From Euryodendron excelsum (Eukaryota; Streptophyta; Magnoliopsida; Ericales; Pentaphylacaceae): a stretch of DNA of 64,000 bases. Made by a program: the position numbers and the translations under genes. The notes below the pieces were generated by a model. It made no database searches, was not told where the DNA came from, and saw only the letters and a program-made list of their open reading frames with translations. The stretch covers positions 10,645,501 to 10,709,500 of the forward strand of contig CM065392.1 of the NCBI GenBank assembly GCA_033060915.1, given 5' to 3'. Within the stretch, counting starts at the first letter, position 1; each line of letters begins with the position of its first letter. Shown piece by piece: positions 49,251-59,366 of the stretch.

Positions 49251-49465
49251 TGTTGAGGAGGGGTTATGGATGACCAATGTAAAATTTTTTAATTATTTTA
49301 AAATTTCTTGGTTATGGGTGGCCATGTGTTTCTTGTTTTTTTTCTTCAATCCCTTTCAATCAGGGGATTTGCTTTCTGTGACTTTCGCATATGTACATGA
49401 GCTGAGCTCATAGAGCTTTTTGTAAGGAAATTTATTATCAAGGAAATCCAATCTCATTATTAACA
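49251..49465 (+). repeat. 3' LTR of the deleted copia element
   Basis: Begins TGTTGAGGAGGGG and ends CATTATTAACA, TG..CA bounded, 215 bp. Its second half matches the 5' LTR remnant. Confidence 0.65.
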
Positions 49466-49685
49466 GAAAAATCAAAGTTCAATAACATAGTTTCATTAGA
49501 TGGGTACACAAAACATTGTCTTTCCTTATTCTAAAAGCAATCACAAGTTCAACGATACTGAATCAATTCCCACATATCAGAACAAGAAAACAGGCGAAAA
49601 AAAGAAAATAGAGGAAGAAAAAACCTTCAAAAGTTCACCACCACGAAATAGAAAAGGAAAAGTTGAAACACAAGGATAATTATCA

Positions 49686-50085
49686 TCAAGGGGAAGTCTT
49701 AAATAATCCGGCAGGAAAGCTTTCGAATCGATTACCAAGGATAGATACAGCTATGACGACGACCTTTTCAGGTTCTTGAAGGATTCTGTTTGGAAGGTAA
49801 ACTCTGCAACGATAGTCAGGGAGTCTGACTGTAATATAGCAGATTTTCTCATCAAAGAGAAGACCATCCGCAGCTTTAAGCGTCTGTCAGAGCTTGGCCG
49901 ACGCCAGTTCGGTCTCCGTCGCATGCCAACCCCACGTTGAACCCCGCAATAGTTGGGAACCCGAGACTCGGCTCGGCGCAAGACACGTGGCCAACAAACA
50001 TGATTTCTTGGGCATCGCCCAATGCTAAAAGGGTTGCTGCAACAATCAAGAGGGCAAGGAGGAAAATGGAAGGATAAGCAGCCAT
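49686..50085 (-). pseudogene. Small secreted protein, Ole e 1/phylloplanin-like, one frame break
   Basis: The ATG at 50085 opens a 69-codon frame with a clear signal peptide: a hydrophobic core FLLALLIVAATLLALG and a likely cleavage after ALGDA near residue 25. Then comes a domain start FVGHVSCAEP..GFNVGLACDGD with ALTDA at its end. The G.V.C..P..G.NV.L.C...ALTD pattern resembles pollen Ole e 1/phylloplanin-type extracellular proteins. A stop follows at 49876, but the adjacent frame is open for about 60 more codons to a stop at 49686 and contains ICYITVRLPDYRCRVYLP. That fits the second half of such a domain, so one extra or missing base probably breaks the gene. It may be a recent pseudogene, a sequencing error or a genuinely short protein. 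Its upstream side is occupied by a retroelement LTR whose edge is about 20 bp from the ATG. Confidence 0.5.
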
Positions 50086-50104
50086 GGTTGAGTTTGTAGG
50101 TAGC

Positions 50105-50625
50105 TGTGTTGGTGAAATTTTAAGGGAGGCTTGGTTGAACTCTCAAATCAAATTGATGAGTACAAATAATTTGCAAGAGAAGAAGACAGTGAGAGTGTAT
50201 CGATCCTTTTTGGATCAATGACACTTTAATGATTAAGTTAACAAACTTAATCACAATGAATTGAACAAAAGATTTTAACTTTATCTCTAGTGAACATATC
50301 TTACAGCTTAGTGGTATGGGGTATTTATAGGTTTCGAAATGCCATAATCTCATTGGGAATTGAGCTCTGTCTCCTGCTAGGAGTCAATCACTTTTGGATA
50401 TTGTCTATCCAGTATTTAGACTTTATCGTTTAGTGTCTTAGTCATTTTAAGAATGGGCTTGCGTATGCTAGACCGACTTGGTCCTTGCTAGATCTGAACT
50501 GTAATTACCATTGTTAGGGCCTACTTTTGAGTATTAGTGAGTTTGGGTCTCTCCTAGCCCAAGTCGGCAATATATTCTTAGTTGAGCCCGACCTATTGTA
50601 TTGGGCCTAGTTATTTTGACTCACA
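50105..50625 (-). repeat. Probable 3' LTR of a minus-strand Tat-type element
   Basis: On the minus strand it begins TGTGAGTCAAAATAAC after a purine-rich GGGCTGAGGGACAAT and ends TTTCACCAACACA, so the ends are TGTG..CACA. It contains CCTATAAATACCCC (minus strand, 50319-50332). Its orientation agrees with the RNase H and integrase of the Tat element to the right. No second LTR is in the window to confirm the borders; native promoter DNA of the small secreted gene is the alternative. Confidence 0.5.
50321..50330 (-). promoter_or_regulatory. Putative TATA box (LTR or gene promoter)
   Basis: CTATAAATAC on the minus strand, about 235 bp upstream of the ATG of the small secreted-protein gene and in its direction. 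Confidence 0.5.
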
Positions 50626-50979
50626 ATTGTCCCTCAGCCCTAGTGCCCTTTGAAATGGGGCTGAGGCTGGTGTTATACAGTTGTAGGCAAGTCTGGTGCA
50701 GCCATCAAGTGCAATTTAATGAGATGTGACTGTTGGGAAGTCTAAATTTACTGCCGTTGTTTCACACTTTTTTTGTAGACGAAAGGTTTGCTTCTTTAGA
50801 CAAAACAACTAAACGAAAATACTTCAGATACTTTGCATTTGCTCATCATACGAAGAAACAAAACTCTTTGTAAATCTCTCTTGTCTCTTCTTCTCTCTTT
50901 GCTCCCAAGCCTAAACCCTAGGATCCCTTGTCTGTCTTCCATGTGCTCAATAGTTCAGCTGCCATTGTGGCCTTCAAAC

Positions 50980-52280
50980 ATAGATATGACTTTGATTATT
51001 GCTATTTGGCTGTAGATTTGAGTGGCGCTAAGTCAGATTGAAAGAGGCATTTTTTTCGGGTTAGGAGTGGGTCGAGAGAGTTGGTCCAGTTCCTCCCCAG
51101 TTCAGGGAAGGGATCGACGACGTTATTATGAGGGTGAGCAGGCCATGGGAGTTCGGAAACATCCCAGAGGAGGTTCTCCCAGCAATGAGATACCCTAGAG
51201 TCCCGAAGACAATAGGTCGATCTCTGCCTCCTTTATCAGGTTTTTCTTTTCTTTTATCTTTGCTTGCATCTGTCTTTGTTGATTCTAACATCCTGTTTTT
51301 GCTTTTCCAATTGATTTTTGCATAAGAGACAAGGACTTTGAGTTAGTCAGTGTTGATACCGTTGCTCTCGGCCAAGTCTAGGCATATAAGGGCGAGGGCG
51401 AGTTGAGAGGAATTGGTTGAGCTGCCCACATACTGCTGGGTTACCCAATTCGATACCAGTCGTTCTGGACAACTAACAGAGTACCGATTGGTGTGATTGC
51501 CATCGAAAAGGTGGAAGGAGGCCAGCACCAACTCGGGGACTCTCCAATGGTCCTGCTGTAACTTTCTACTGCTGAAGGTGGCATGAAGCGTCCACAACCC
51601 TGCAATTTGGTGGCCGTCCTAGCAGAGCGACACAAAGAAGAGGAAGGGGGATGGAGTGACTGCATCCACCGCCACTGCTGCTGTTGCTACTACTTCTACC
51701 ACATGCCCTTCTTCGTCTATGGCGCCTTTTGCCATCATGGTCCTTGCTGCTACCATAGTGGTGGATCTTGTTGAGCTTATGATGCTTCAAGAGGTGAAGA
51801 AAAGGAGAAAATTGGTGAAGGCTACTGAGGCTAAAGGGACTTCACATAAGATAGTGTGCCCTGAATAGAAAGACAAGGGCAAAGAGGAGGAGCTAGGGAT
51901 AGAGGAATTCATGGTGCGTCCAAAGATTTGTGGTCGTGCCATGACTTCTCAGGATTCCATCCTCTTCAGCACTGATGTTGCTGTTGGGGCTCTCCAAGTT
52001 GTTTTGCCGTTTGTAAACATCAAGGAACTGAGCGACACAGCCACCAAAGACCTCTTGATGAGGACAACTCACTCATCAATGGTGGTAAGGTATCTTCCCT
52101 TTGCTTTTTTTGGTTGATTCTTTGCCAAGCTTTTTACTGATGTCTTTTGCTGTTTGTTCTAACTAGGGAGTGATTTAAAGCTTAGAGGTCATGTAGTGCT
52201 TCTCTAGCCTACATGATTGGCACAAGAACTTGCTAAAGAAATACAGTGAGCTGAAGGATCACTTTCATGACCGAGATTGG
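50980..52280 (+). pseudogene. Antisense ORF of the Tat element, first part
   Basis: Coding-like pieces in changing frames: FREGIDDVIMRVSRPWEFGN then EEVLPAMRYPRVP (51105-51220), KRRKLVKATEAKG (51800), GRAMTSQDSILFSTDVAVGA (51930) and a helix-forming WHKNLLKKYSELKDHFHDRD just before the inserted LTR. The layout matches gag-like extra ORFs of plant gypsy elements. I saw no zinc knuckle. It continues after the insertion at 54306. Confidence 0.5.
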
Positions 52281-54305
52281 TGTTGGTCCAAAAGGCAACC
52301 CAAGAGGGGGGCGAATTGGGTTTTTTGAAGATTTATGACAATTAAGATTAATTAAAATTAATCTAAGCAATGTAATAGTGATCCAACTATATGTGATGCA
52401 ATGCAATCAATAGAAATAAAGAAAACAGAGCAATAGAAAGGAGACACAGATTTATTGAGGTTCAACCACAAATAGAGGTCTACGTCCTCACCCCAAGACC
52501 TCCTTAAAGTCTTCTTCCACTATGTAATCACCTATTACAAGATGGGCTACTGATTGACAAAGTGTTCAGCTCACTATACAAAGAACTCCTCACCAAGCTC
52601 TTCAATCTCCAAGTGGTTTTGTCTAAGCTCCACTCAAACTTCCAAGAGTTTTACTTTCACAAGAGAACTCTCAAACTCTTAATTACAAGTGTATAAAAGT
52701 TTACAAGTAACTAACACACTCTCTACCAAGAGTAGATTTTACATTCAAAGCTCACAGATGAAGGTAGGAAGAATATTCGGAGTATATCAGTAAATCAGTC
52801 AGCTTGATTTTGTTTTTGTCTTCAATCACATGTTTAAATGTAGCTGGAGGCTTATATATATATACCCCTATATTGATTCCATCCGTTAGTGGTTGTTGGG
52901 GATCATTAATGCACGTCCAGTTGATTATAATGTTAAGAAAAATAGCCGTTATATTAAAGGAGTCGGCTTCAGGTTTGTGGAGTTGACACTTTCTGCTTCT
53001 GCATTTACCAGATGTTGATCACTAACTTCATGAGTCCGCTCTTCATGTCGATGAGGCGACTCCTTGTTCATTCTGTCTTCACATCTTTGGCTTCTACTGT
53101 CATGAAGCGACTCTTTATCTTCAGGAGTCCGCTCTTTGTTCATTCAATTCGTCAGCCTTTTACTTCTGTTGTCATAAGGCGACTCTTTGTTTTCCTGTGT
53201 CCGCTCATTGATCATTTCATCCTCAAGCCTTTGCGTCTGTTTTCATGAGGCGATTCTTTATTGCAATGAGTTCACTCTTTGTCTATTTGGTCTCCAGACT
53301 TTTTGCTTCTGTGATCAAGAGGCGACTTTTCATTGTACATGAGTCCGCTTATTTATCATTTCATCTTCAGGCTTTTTGCTTCTATAATCATGAGGCGACT
53401 TCACATTTCAATGAGTCCGCTCATTGCCCAGATATCTGTATTCTATCTTCCAATGATTCAGATCATCTTAGCATAGGTATAAGATCTTCAAGGAGTATGT
53501 CTTTGGGGTATGATGATCAATCAAATATTCTTAACTCATCAGAGGTGACTTTTATTCAATTTGGATTGAATCAATCATTAGATATTTATCTTCTTTTGAA
53601 TCTTAAACTGTTAAAGCTTCATTTGATCAATATACATCGTTTCTTCTTCATTTGCAAGGCTTCTTCTTTCATTGTAGACCATCTTCTTCAATGCCAAGCC
53701 TCCTCAATTGTGTAGAGTTTCACAATGCTTGATTTCTGATTTCCTCTCTTTGCTTAGCAATTCTTCATTCTTCATTAAAATCACTTCACTGAGACCATTG
53801 CAGACATGATGAAATTTCTTCATACATCTAGTCTTCATTGATCCTTTTCATTTTAGAAGAATTATTTACTTGGATTCTAGATAGAGATCAGACAATCACT
53901 GTGAGCTATCTTCTCAGCAACTTTAAATCACATTGTCTTGAATTAATCTTTGCATATTCTGATGAAGTCTTCAGACTATCTTGAGTGCTGATCAATCTTC
54001 ATTGAAACTATGCGTACTTGATAGAAGTTTTATTTGAACACCTTCAATTTCTTCGAATGTAGAACATTTGTTTGAAGTAGATATAGGTGTCAATCCTTTG
54101 TTTGGTTCATTGCATAGCTCTTGGAATTTATTGCTTGATCTTGAACTTGTTGTGCATTCATCTTGACATGTATTAGACTTAAGATTCAATTTTTAAGTCT
54201 AAGTTATGAACTTTGTTAATCTGCACACTAAGTAGATTCATTAGTAAAAAAACACAAGGTTTAGTTATCATCAAAATCAACATGGGAATTAACCTTGAGT
54301 CAACA
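52281..54305 (-). mobile_element. SIRE-like copia solo LTR (minus strand), 2.0 kb
   Basis: The plus-strand start TGTTGGTCCAAAAGGCAACC with CCAAGAGGGGGGCGAATTGGG, and the end GTTATCATCAAAATCAA..TTGAGTCAACA, are reverse-complement counterparts of the ends of the LTR at 60801-62564. A minus-strand TATA-like GTATATATATATAAG lies at 52853-52867. It splits the antisense Tat ORF. Flanks ATTGG and AGGGT do not match, so no TSD is preserved. A short reading frame at 53245-53715 within it has no recognisable product. Confidence 0.75.
53031..53421 (-). repeat. ~72-bp tandem repeats with paired half-palindromes
   Basis: Alternating AGGCGACT(C/T) (53053, 53105, 53176, 53248, 53320, 53393) and GAGTCCGCTC-type blocks (53031, 53125, 53197, 53268, 53341, 53412), with spacing 71-73 bp between most successive repeats. 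Homologous in layout to the GAGTCGACTC array at 61579-61820. Confidence 0.8.
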
Positions 54306-54860
54306 AGGGTCAACTTTAAGTTAATAATCGGGACATTCGTACTTTGGAGACGGTGCTGAAGAACAACAAAGTCATCCTTGCTGAAACCCAAGTCTGCTTT
54401 AAGCAGAAAGAGAAAGACTTCAATGTGGTGACGGTTGAAGCTATAAGTCTGAAGGTGCAGCTTGCCGAAGCTGAGAAGTCGGCATCTAAGGCAAAGGCAG
54501 GCTTGGCAGAAGCTATGATGAATCTGAAGAAGTTAAAGACGGAGTCACAAGACTAACATACAAAGGGTTATGAGGATGCCGGAGACTTCTATAAAGGATA
54601 AGCAAGCAGATCTATGAGCAACTCTTCCAGGAAGGCTAGAAGGTAGCCTTGAGAAAGCAAGCTCTGGATAAGTCTTTCCTTCTCTGGATGGAGATACCTG
54701 CCCAGGGTGAAGTTGACTTGGGATCCGCTGTAGAGGGTGATGAAGATGAAGAAGAAAAGGCTCCTCTTGGAGTTAAGTTACCTGAAAACATTGGGTCTGC
54801 CAACCTGCCTTCTACAGAGACCAACCTTGCTACTGAGCCACCTTCGTAGCTTTCCCTTTG
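54306..54860 (+). pseudogene. Antisense ORF of the Tat element, second part (coiled coil)
   Basis: After the inserted LTR the frame resumes with RDIRTLETVLKNNKVILAET and a long Lys/Glu/Ala-rich helix ending LKKLKTESQD at 54553. GYEDAGDFYKG and the acidic VEGDEDEEEKAPLG tail ending at a stop at 54849 follow. The heptad-like pattern suggests a coiled coil. It is broken by stops and frameshifts around 54560-54650. Confidence 0.5.
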
Positions 54861-55138
54861 TTTATATTTTTTCTTTCTTTCTTGTAATTATGCATGCGTG
54901 CAAGATAGTTGTAATACAAGAAGATTTTTATTATCTATGTTTTTGTACTTCTTTTGCTTAAGCTAAGTAATGCAACTCAAGTTTTTCATGTCATGTTTTT
55001 ATTGGTTATTGTACTTGATCTGAGTGAGTCCATTTTTTAGCTATGACATTTCTTTTTCAGCCAAATTGTTTAGCCGAGCTTTTCTATATGAGGAAGACTT
55101 AGTTTTTTTACTAAGTTTTTGATATGTCTTGGCCATTC
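54861..55138. other. Tat 3' region between antisense ORF and minisatellite
   Basis: T-rich non-coding DNA. No element or gene seen. Confidence 0.5.
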
Positions 55139-55447
55139 TTGAGTCGACCTACCAAACATAGGCAGAAATAAGTTAAACACTTGGTTTTTATTTTAAAAAT
55201 CTTGGCCTTCGTTGGCCAACCTGACCAACTTGGACAGGACCAAGTTTTTACATTTGGTTTTTGTGATCTTCATTGGTTGATTGGCCCAACTTGGATAGGA
55301 CCAAGTTTTTACACTTAATTTTTGTGACCTTCATTGGCCGACCCACCCAACTTGGACAGAATAAAGTTTTTACATTTGGTTTTTGTGCCCTTCAGTGGCT
55401 GACATGCCCAACTTGAACATGATTGAGTTTTACACTTGGTTTTTGTC
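55139..55447. repeat. 61-bp minisatellite in the Tat 3' region, about five units
   Basis: Units of about 58-65 bp share GGCC(G/A)AC..(C/A)CCAACTTGGA(C/T)A and (C/A)AAGTTTTTACA(T/C)TTGGTTTTTGTG. Full units start near 55201, 55267, 55329 and 55390, with a degraded one from 55139. Confidence 0.85.
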
Positions 55448-55569
55448 TTTATTTTGTGCTTGCCTTTTGGAATGGCAATAGATATGTAGATCTGGTGAAT
55501 GACTTTTGATTTTATTGATAATGTGCAACTTTTGAAGGAAAAATAAAGTATTGTTGTAGGCCATTACAT

Positions 55570-56760
55570 CCTTTGAGAATAAAAAGACTCCTATTGATGG
55601 AATTTCCTAAGATTGTTCACGTTCCAAGATCGGGGTAGTTGTCGTATTTCTTCGACGCTGACCTGTGATGCAACTCTGTAAAGACTTTCCTAGTTAGAGC
55701 AAAGCTTCCAATCTGCTGGATTCTTCATTGCCCCCAATACCTTTCTTAGCAGTAAGTTTCCGGGAGCGAAGACTCTTAGCTGAACTTGTTTGTTGTAAGA
55801 TCGGCTTAGTTGTTGATGACATCCCATGAGTTTGAGCAAGGCAGCCTCTCTAGTGTCGAATGCTGCAGATCTAATGGTTGGAAGTTTGACCTCCAAGAAT
55901 ATTACTGCCTCCACCGCATATGCCATTAAGAAAGGAGTTTGTTCAGTAGATCTCCTTGGAGTGGTTTTGTAAGACCGTAAGACGCTGGTCAGTTCTTCTA
56001 CCCATCTTTAATTAGCTTTTTCCAGCCTCTTTTTGATCACATTCAACATAGTCTTGTTTGATATTTTAGCTTGCCCATTGCACTATGGATAGGTCGGTGT
56101 TAAATAGTAGTTTATAAGCCCAAGCTCGTTGCAAAATCCTCTGAACATATTGCCATTAATCTGGGTGCAGTTATCTAAAACCAGTACACGGGGCATCTTG
56201 AATCTTGTTATGATGCTCCTCCATGCAAATCTTTTAGCATCAACTTCTCTGATAGTCGACAAAGGCTCTGATTTTACCCACTTAGTGAAGTAGTTTTTTG
56301 CCACTATGAGGAAAATCTTATTCCCTGAAGCTCTAGGCAGTTGTCCGACTATGTCCAGCGCCCATTGTGCAAAAGGCCAAGGGTTGGTGTTAGTTGTGAG
56401 GTCCTCGGTAGTCTGGTGATTTATTGGAGAGAACTTCGGGTATTTCTCACATTTCAACACATATTAGGCAACATCTTTCTGCATATAGGGCCACTAGTAG
56501 CCCTGTGAAATAGCTCGGTGGGTAAGAGATCTTCCGTCGATGTGACTTCCACAAATCCCTTAATGAATTTTGAATAAGATGCCCTGCATTTTGTTTGGAT
56601 GAACACAATGTAGATAAAGACTATTAAAAGATCTTCTACAAAGTTCCTTGGCGGGTGATACCCAGTATTTTAATGACTTGTGCTTGACTCTTCTGACCTG
56701 GTTCTTGTCTTTTAGAAGCTCGTCCTTGTCAAGATAAGGGATGATCAGGTTCATCCATGA
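55570..56760 (-). pseudogene. Tat integrase and pol C-terminal region
   Basis: A 125-codon open frame (56460-56083) carries the integrase core start: NPWPFAQWALDIVGQLPRA with the first Asp, then YFTKWVKSEPLSTI and VLVLDNCTQINGN with the second Asp. Further down YAVEAVIFLEVKLPTIRSAA and APGNLLLRKVLGA (55926-55690) match the segment after the core, and LPRSWNVNNLRKF matches the end. Upstream a KSLKYWVSPAKELCRR-like piece precedes the core. The frame is interrupted between 56083 and 55926. Confidence 0.87.
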
Positions 56761-57607
56761 TGGTCCTAACTATTCAATAACCAAAGCTTGCAATTCTTGA
56801 AATATGCTCGGGCTAGGCAGTGTCTCTATGTGAATTATTCTCTTTGATCCTGACTTTAGGGCTGCTGCGAGTGTGCCAAGGCATCTGCATGAGTATTGTT
56901 ATCGCGGCCGATCTGACGGAGCTTGTATTTGCTAAACTTATTGAGCAGCTCTCTTATTTTTTCCAAGTACTGCATTCTGTCATTTTTTACCGTATATTCG
57001 CCCATGATTTGGTTAACCACTAGCTAGGAGTCTGAGTAGATCACTATCTTGGCAATCTTGAGCTCTATAGCTTGGTGTAGACTTGCGAGCATAGCCTCAT
57101 ATTCTGACTCTTGTTTGAGGTAGTAAACTCCAGCTTTATGGCCTGCTCTATTGCCATGTTGTCTGTTGTGATTAGGATTATGCCTAATCCTGACCCCCTG
57201 TCATTGGGTGCTCGGTCGACGAAGAGCTTCCAATGATCAGCAATCTCCCATAGCTTCAGAGGGGGGGGGGGGTCGTAATTGGTTGATCGCCATCAAGTGC
57301 TGATTAGCTTCCTATGGCAATTGAACAAAAAATTTAGCAATAAAGTTAACAAGTACCTGACCTTTTACCACCGATCTGGGTTAAAACTTGATGTCAAACT
57401 CTCCCAGCTCCACTGCCCAATTTGCTAGTCTATCTAAGAAGTCTGCTTTTCGGAGGAGTGGCTTAAGCTGGTGATTCGTGAGAACATTGATGGTATGGCC
57501 CCTAAAATAGTGCACCAACTTGGGTGATGCCATTACTAATGCTAGGGTCAGTTTCTCCAATGGTAGATAGCTGCTCTCTGCCCCTAAAAGAGTTTTACTG
57601 ACATAAT
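56761..57607 (-). pseudogene. Tat RNase H region
   Basis: LLGAESSYLPLEKLTLALVM near 57600-57540 and HTINVLTNHQLKPLLRKADF, LDRLANWAVELGEFDIKF (57490-57380) are the Ty3-gypsy RNase H; GQVLVNFIAKFF follows. After that a diverged second RNase H-like domain contains a C12 run (G12 on the plus strand, 57261-57272) and frame breaks. The dual RNase H arrangement is typical of Tat elements. Cut at 57607. Confidence 0.75.
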
Positions 57608-59345
57608 TTTAAGCAATACATTTTTGCCCACTCGGCAATCTCCGCCCCGACCGGATCCAGTTTTTAAATATTACAATACATATGAGCCCAAGATGGGTCT
57701 TTCAAAGTCCAATCCAATCAGCTAATCGCTTATCGGACCCATAAGGCCCAACGGAAGCTATAACGACCATCATGCCCCTAGGCATTCTAGGCAACTTTTC
57801 GAGCGGTCTCAGGAACCAACGCCATCCAGGTAGCTTCCCGAGATCAGATAATCTCGAGGACCAACACCTTATCAAATTCCAAACGGTTCATTTCTGGTGC
57901 ATGCTAACCCGCCAATGTAGAATGACCATCAATTGATAGTTCTCTGAGACTAGGCGTTTTTGGAGACTAACACCACCCTCACAGGTAGCTTTCTGAGAGC
58001 AGACATTTTCAGAAACTAACACCACCCTAAGGGTAGCTCTCTGAGACCGGTTGGTCTCAGAGACTAACACTACATAGGTAGCTTTCCTAGATTGAGCTTT
58101 CTAGGGAACCAACACCTAGGTTAACACCTTCGCCTGCTAGCTCGACTCGATGAAAAATGCCCAAACCTGCCCCTTGGGCCTCCAAGCACGTCTTGAGAAA
58201 GTTCAAAATCTCTCAAGACGATAAGTCTACCTTTCCAAAGTGATCCTAAATAATTAGGCATATTTAATACGCCATCTCATCCAATTTCGGTCCAATTCAG
58301 GGCAATTTCGGTCAATTCCAGTCAAAATGACCGTTTTCCCCCCAAACGCCCCAGTATAGTACAAATCCCACCAAACAGCGAAAAGCTCTTCCAGGATCAT
58401 CCCTGAACAATCCAGCACGCTTAACACAACGCTTCGACCCAATCCTGACATTTTCAACCGAGCCTGGACAAAATGATCATCTTACCCCTAGTGACCCAAA
58501 CGCGCCTCGAAACTGTACCAGTCCTAGAATATTTAACGGAAGGTCCCATCATACACCTTTGTTTAACCCGAGGTGAACCTCAAGACAATAAACACTCCCG
58601 ACTCAACGAAAGTCTCCTTGGAGCGTCTCATAGATGTTCTGCCAAAATTGTTTTTTCTCCCGATTCCTTGGTTATAACACACCGTCAAACGACTTGAGAA
58701 ATGCGCAAACTAGGGAATTTCCGAAAGCTCGTTCATAGGTCTTTCCATCAATATGGCTTGATCAGAGAGATTGCTTCTTGAAGCTCCTCATCATGTGGCT
58801 CGAAAACTACTACTTTTAGCAACCCTTGAAGCGTCTCACAAACGCTCCGCCAAGATTGACTTTTTCTCCAATTCCTTGATTATAACGCACTATCAAATGA
58901 CTTGAGAAATGCATAAATTAGGAAATTTGCGAAAGTATTTCTAGAGCACTTTCCATTGGTACAGTTTGATCGGAGAGATCGCTTCCCGAAGGCCTCGATC
59001 ATGCGGCACATAAACACTGCGGAGCATATCACAAATACTATGCAAAAATGTGATTTCATACACATTTCCCAAGATGATATCTTACACTTCTGAACACTGT
59101 TCAAGCTTTTCAAAAACTCAGAAGTTCACAAGAAACCCTAGGAGAACACCGTGGATGCAACCGATTTCTCCGAAACTTTCCTGATTGGCATAATTATCGA
59201 GGCAAAGTTTAAACGAACACTCCCAGAGGCGGATCGTATGCTACATGCACCCAGATTTTGATCAGGTCGATCAAACTTCGCTTAGCCCTTAAGATTTAGC
59301 CAGTACAATGGGTGTCACGTGGTATTCTGCTAATGGAATAGTACC

Positions 59346-59366
59346 GGCGCATGTAGCACATGCGCC
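59346..59366. promoter_or_regulatory. Perfect inverted repeat upstream of the LTR TATA box
   Basis: Arms GGCGCATGT and ACATGCGCC around AGC, about 60 bp before TATAAATA. The same motif with one mismatch is at 40387-40407 in copy 1, about 20 bp before its TATA box. It could be a protein-binding site; inferred only. Confidence 0.5.

Larger units (their letters stand above)
47896..49465 (+). mobile_element. Internally deleted Ty1-copia element
   Basis: The 5' LTR tail (47896-48034) matches the 3' LTR (49251-49465) through CAATCCCTT..GATTTGCTT(C/T)CTGTGACTTT and ATTATCAAGGAAA. TGGTATCAGAG at 48035 is an exact copia primer-binding site. A short gag start (MANIT at 48102) follows, then directly a relic of RNase H (49008-49230). 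Reverse transcriptase and integrase are absent. A SINE-like sequence is inside. Confidence 0.7.
50626..57607 (-). mobile_element. Tat-type Ty3-gypsy element, 5' truncated, with antisense ORF
   Basis: Minus-strand order from right to left: RNase H (57600-56760), integrase and C-terminal region (56760-55570), a 61-bp minisatellite (55447-55139), then an ORF region running on the plus strand (54860 back to about 50980), then a probable LTR. Tat elements are known to carry extra ORFs between pol and the 3' LTR, some of them antisense, and tandem repeats in their 3' untranslated region; this fits. The reverse transcriptase side is cut at 57607 by another LTR. Confidence 0.65.

Noticed and set aside
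53245..53715. 156-codon open frame
   Set aside because: It lies wholly inside the minus-strand SIRE-like LTR and its 72-bp repeats; no recognisable domain.
54306..54860. Host coiled-coil gene
   Set aside because: Coding-like but flanked on both sides by Tat element parts, broken by stops, and of the type found in extra ORFs of plant gypsy elements.
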